47,113 bases of DNA from positions 1-47,113 of the forward strand of contig CAYUWH010000006.1 in assembly GCA_964448615.1 (NCBI GenBank), in the 5' to 3' direction. The translations under genes were made by a program, and so were the position numbers. The first letter of the stretch is position 1, and every line of letters begins with the position of its first letter. Under the pieces are notes generated by a model. That model had not been told where the DNA came from, made no database searches, and saw only the letters and a program-made list of their open reading frames with translations. The DNA comes from CAYUWH01 sp964448615 (GTDB lineage Bacteria; Patescibacteriota; Gracilibacteria; Peribacterales; Peribacteraceae). Below are positions 44,713 through 47,113 of the stretch, one piece after another.

Positions 44713-45093
44713 TCAGCCGATGTACTCGCATTCCTGCAGAATCTGCCGGACGACGGGCAAGTGGCTGACATGCCGGTACTGCCCGAGATCCTTGAACAGG
44801 TCATCGAGCGACGAGCGGAACGGTGCCGGCGCGCAGATGATCAAGTGATCGGGGCGCGCTTCCTGCGGTTCCAGCACGAAGCGGATGCCGCAGACATCGA
44901 CGAAGTGACGTCGCTGATTGTCGAGGTACAGGAGCACCAGATCGAAACGCTCGCTGTCGCGGATCAGCCGGGCGCACTCCGTTGCGTCCGTGAGTTCCGT
45001 ACAGTCGATGCCCGAGTTCATGAGCGGATCGAGAATGCTCGGGCGTTCGATCTGTTCGTTGAGGATCAACGCGCGCTTGGTGGTAGTGAGCAT
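44713..45093 (-). CDS. Hypothetical protein, possibly a degenerate receiver domain
   Basis: 126 residues from the ATG at 45093. The pattern KRALILNEQ, a helix, ARLIRDSERFDLVLLYLDNQ and LIICAPAP resembles the alternating strand-helix order of a response-regulator receiver domain, with Asp in the LYLD strand end, but the acidic pocket and conserved Lys are not clear. It could equally be another Rossmann-like fold. Shine-Dalgarno AAGGGAGAG. A strong promoter with a 16-bp spacer and a stem near +1, plus a terminator, make it a monocistronic unit. The frame continues upstream but without support. Confidence 0.6.
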   Translation of the reverse strand: MLTTTKRALILNEQIERPSILDPLMNSGIDCTELTDATECARLIRDSERFDLVLLYLDNQRRHFVDVCGIRFVLEPQEARPDHLIICAPAPFRSSLDDLFKDLGQYRHVSHLPVVRQILQECEYIG

Positions 45094-45112
45094 GTGCAGC
45101 TCTCCCTTTCTG

Positions 45113-45170
45113 CTGGGTGATGTCAGTGACCAGAGCGGCGCCATTAAATGCATTTTGAATATTTTGTCAA
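45113..45170 (-). promoter_or_regulatory. Promoter and 5' stem of the 45093 gene
   Basis: Minus strand: TTGACA (45170-45165), 16-bp spacer, TTTAAT (45148-45143), then a stem CTGGT/ACCCAG (45133-45113) beginning close to the predicted +1. Confidence 0.6.
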
Positions 45171-45193
45171 GGGTTATGCTTGGTTTTTGTTGG

Positions 45194-45230
45194 TTCCGTA
45201 GACACATGCAGCTGCGTGTCTTCTGCGGAA
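45194..45230. repeat. Hairpin in the spacer upstream of ssb
   Basis: TTCCG (45194-45198) with CGGAA (45226-45230), inner AGACAC/GTGTCT and GCAGCTGC at the centre. Function unknown; it could end transcription or be an operator. Confidence 0.45.
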
Positions 45231-45339
45231 GATCGTTTAACCACAGAAGCCACCGAAATGCACAGGGTGTTTCTGGAAGTGCCGTTCTGTTTCGATTATT
45301 CTCATCAAGCGCGATGAGTACCTCCTCCCTGCCCGCCGC

Positions 45340-45756
45340 ATGAAATCCGTCAATAAGGTTATTCTGCTGGGAAATGTCACGCGTGATCCTGAGCTGAAGA
45401 GCACTGCGAACGGTCAGGCGGTGTGCACGTTTGGGCTGGCAACGAATCGTGTGTGGAAAGATCAGAGTGGAGAAAAACAAAGTCTCGCGGAGTATCACAA
45501 CTTGGTCGCGTGGGGCGGGCTCGCGGAATTCTGCGGACAGAGCGTGCGAAAGGGGAAGCCTCTGTATATAGAAGGATATTTGAAAACGCGCAGCTGGGAC
45601 GGGCCCGAAGGCAGTAAAATTTTCCGCACGGAAATCGTAATTGAAAATCTTGTATTGCTCGGCCCGCGCGATGCGGCAGGAGAGGTTCATGCCGATGTTG
45701 CGCATGAGCATCATCCCATCCCTGCGCTAGATGGTGCCGATCTTCCCTCGTTATGA
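45340..45756 (+). CDS. ssb: Single-stranded DNA-binding protein
   Basis: 138 residues. The OB-fold is plain: VNKVILLGNVTRDPELKST, EYHNLVAWGGLAEF, KGKPLYIEGYLKTRSW and FRTEIVIENLVLL. A short tail ends DGADLPSL, which is less acidic than the usual partner-binding tip. SSB coats single-stranded DNA in replication and repair. No Shine-Dalgarno; a TATTCT box lies about 40 nt upstream. Its stop overlaps the start of the next gene by ATGA, so that unknown protein is made together with SSB. Confidence 0.95.
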   Translation: MKSVNKVILLGNVTRDPELKSTANGQAVCTFGLATNRVWKDQSGEKQSLAEYHNLVAWGGLAEFCGQSVRKGKPLYIEGYLKTRSWDGPEGSKIFRTEIVIENLVLLGPRDAAGEVHADVAHEHHPIPALDGADLPSL

Positions 45757-46532
45757 GTCTCGAGCAATCTGTTTTCGAAGAAGTTGCGTCTCCTGATGTG
45801 GGGTTGGAACAAGAAGAGCAGCTGTTATTCAAACGGCTTCAGCTGCTTTGGAATGCCCTTGATCATCATTGGATGAAATGCAGAAAAGGCGTTTGGACAC
45901 CCGCATTGGACGAGGAGCTCTGGAGCGTGCTGCCCGGAGAACCCATTCGCTTCCCGTTTGCTTCGATGCCTGAGGAAGGGGAATTCCGCGAACAGTGTTT
46001 TCAGCATCAACAGAAAAGTTTTTTGATTCCACTCGAAGAGCAGCCGCCCATGCCGTATCAAGAGGGAAGAGATATCTTCAGATGCGATGCGATCATGAAC
46101 TCGCATGATTTCAAAGAGCGGCAAAAGAAACAGCAAAGCCAAATGTTGGTTGCATCATTCGACATTCCAGATTTCCCCGTCCCCGATCTCTATGACGGGC
46201 GCTTGCAAGAAGGGAAGACCGAACTTCTCCGGGCGCATTGTGCATATTTGGAGACGATCATTCGTTGGCATGCGTCTCATGCCGGTCATGATCTTTGTTG
46301 GGAGCACAATGCCGTGCTGCAGCATCTCGCGGCGCGCTTGCGGGGCTTTGAATTCTCTCCGCGCAAACCGAAAAAAGATAAGTGCCTGCATTTCTGCAAA
46401 AAATATCACGCTGCGATTGCAGATGCTCTGGCTCAACGTGATGAGTCATCGCAAACGACAGATGATTCTGAATTATTGCAGATCAATACGGATCAGCTGC
46501 AGCCTGAAGAAATGGTAGTGGGTCATGCGTAA
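45753..46532 (+). CDS. Hypothetical protein translationally coupled to ssb
   Basis: 259 residues, no recognised family. Soluble, rich in Glu, Gln and His. Segments include LLFKRLQLLWNALDHHWMKC near the N-terminus and YLETIIRWHASHAGHDLCWE with HNAVLQHLAARLRGFEF in the C-terminal part, followed by a basic stretch (SPRKPKKDKCLHFCKKYH). Scattered Cys and His do not form a clear zinc motif. The ATGA overlap with ssb indicates coupling, so a role in DNA metabolism is a reasonable but unproved guess. Confidence 0.7.
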   Translation: MSLEQSVFEEVASPDVGLEQEEQLLFKRLQLLWNALDHHWMKCRKGVWTPALDEELWSVLPGEPIRFPFASMPEEGEFREQCFQHQQKSFLIPLEEQPPMPYQEGRDIFRCDAIMNSHDFKERQKKQQSQMLVASFDIPDFPVPDLYDGRLQEGKTELLRAHCAYLETIIRWHASHAGHDLCWEHNAVLQHLAARLRGFEFSPRKPKKDKCLHFCKKYHAAIADALAQRDESSQTTDDSELLQINTDQLQPEEMVVGHA

Positions 46533-46546
46533 CGGCTCGTAGTCTC

Positions 46547-46574
46547 TTGAGGAATTTGCCGTTTCTGTTATGGT
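46547..46574 (+). promoter_or_regulatory. Promoter of the 46613 gene
   Basis: TTGAGG (46547-46552), 16-bp spacer, TATGGT (46569-46574). A Shine-Dalgarno (GTGGAG) precedes the ATG at 46613. Confidence 0.55.
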
Positions 46575-46612
46575 CTGGTTGGTGTTGATCCCTCACAACG
46601 TGGAGAACGGAT

Positions 46613-47014
46613 ATGGCGAAAATCATCGCTGAGCCAACGAAAGAAGCGACCTCACTGGCGAGGAACGAAGAAGATCCTCTCGCCTCCATGCTAGCTGCCA
46701 TCGACCCGGCGCTCCGGCCTATTTGTGAGCAATTCAAGGCGTGGCTCGGAGCGAATGAGGAGAATTCATTCGACGACGATTACGAGAAGAAGCGCGAGGC
46801 GGCTGATGCGATCAATGCCATCGCCGAACGTCTCGGTGTCCGGTTCCGCTGTATCGTCTGTGGGCGATCTTCTAAACTGGCCTGCGCCCGATCACGCAAG
46901 TCCGACAAGAAGGGATTCTTTACTTTTCCACATGGCGACTCGACCCATGGAGGAGGTGCGAAACTTCCTCGGCTGATGCTCATCGACCGCCCCACAGACG
47001 GGCGGCGAAGATAA
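46613..47014 (+). CDS. Small hypothetical protein with a Cys pair
   Basis: 133 residues. Helical N-terminal half (DPLASMLAAIDPALRPICEQ, then YEKKREAADAINAIAERLGV), then CIVCGRSSKLACARSRKSDK, a C-x2-C knuckle followed by another Cys and a basic patch, then a Gly/His loop and a basic end. A zinc-stabilised nucleic-acid-binding tail is possible. It has its own promoter, Shine-Dalgarno and terminator like the other accessory genes in the window. No family recognised. Confidence 0.65.
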   Translation: MAKIIAEPTKEATSLARNEEDPLASMLAAIDPALRPICEQFKAWLGANEENSFDDDYEKKREAADAINAIAERLGVRFRCIVCGRSSKLACARSRKSDKKGFFTFPHGDSTHGGGAKLPRLMLIDRPTDGRRR

Positions 47015-47060
47015 AAGCCCTCTTCAATTTCCCCGAATCCGCCGTGATGCGGGGCCCATG

Positions 47061-47105
47061 CCCTGAACCCGAGACCCCAGAGGGTCGAGTGGTTCAGGGT
47101 TTTTC
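47061..47105 (+). terminator. Intrinsic terminator of the 46613 gene
   Basis: CCCTGAACC (47061-47069) and GGTTCAGGG (47091-47099) with inner stem GACCC/GGGTC, then TTTTTCG. Confidence 0.85.
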
Positions 47106-47113
47106 GTATACCT

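Overview
The window looks like a scaffold from a candidate-phyla-radiation (Patescibacteria) bacterium, most likely in or near the Peregrinibacteria/Peribacteria. This is an inference from content: an SLH-type S-layer protein, a class I DhnA-type aldolase, GatCA, a stand-alone FemAB-like protein, many lineage-specific hypotheticals and mid-range GC. The genetic code is standard: many intact genes here stop at TGA. I see no rRNA, tRNA, tmRNA, CRISPR array or phage module. Two runs of 100 N (18847-18946, 24593-24692) are each flanked by an identical 55-bp direct repeat and look like scaffolding artefacts, not biology.

Layout. 1-3055 (minus): a CDP-sugar operon (rfbF, an NAD-dependent sugar dehydratase/epimerase, a C-methyltransferase cut by the left edge). 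3138-4277: a polytopic membrane protein. 4357-5145: a band-7/SPFH gene broken by one in-frame UGA. 5212-10710: two paralogous helix-turn-helix-like proteins with homologous promoters and leaders, then a translationally coupled pair encoding an HTH-like protein and a GHKL ATPase with two Ig-like domains. This is the best candidate for an undescribed system. 10712-14683 (minus): a 1323-residue protein with a threefold internal repeat. 14825-18416: small membrane and coiled-coil proteins, a SAM-hydrolase-like protein, gatA and gatC. 18462-21042: small hypotheticals, rnpA and yidC. 21142-23503 (minus): class I aldolase, a zinc-finger miniprotein, a hairpin-rich spacer and two tiny reading frames. 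23584-26246: cysS and a helical hypothetical. 26247-27397: AT-rich noncoding DNA. 27398-31609: the S-layer protein. 31896-40332: a FemAB-like protein, superoxide dismutase, a sugar kinase with a DUF4432 mutarotase-like protein, a HAD phosphatase divergent from a GH15 glucanase, and small proteins. 40518-44390: rpoB on its own. 44713-47014: small hypotheticals and ssb.

Two expression styles are visible. Many genes (rfbF, the 3138 gene, 14825, 15093, 16588, gatC, cysS, 39496, 40069) have a -10 box 6-9 nt before the start codon and no Shine-Dalgarno, so their mRNAs should be leaderless. A second set (5344, 6107, 7349/8518, 19100, 22747, 26246, 45093, 46613, and probably the SPFH gene) has near-consensus TTGACA-type promoters, mostly with a 16-bp spacer, strong Shine-Dalgarno sequences and individual terminators. 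In several of them an inverted repeat begins almost exactly at the predicted +1. The second set is mostly unrecognised proteins and looks like an accessory layer laid over the core genome. Several families of short palindromic repeats occupy the spacers.
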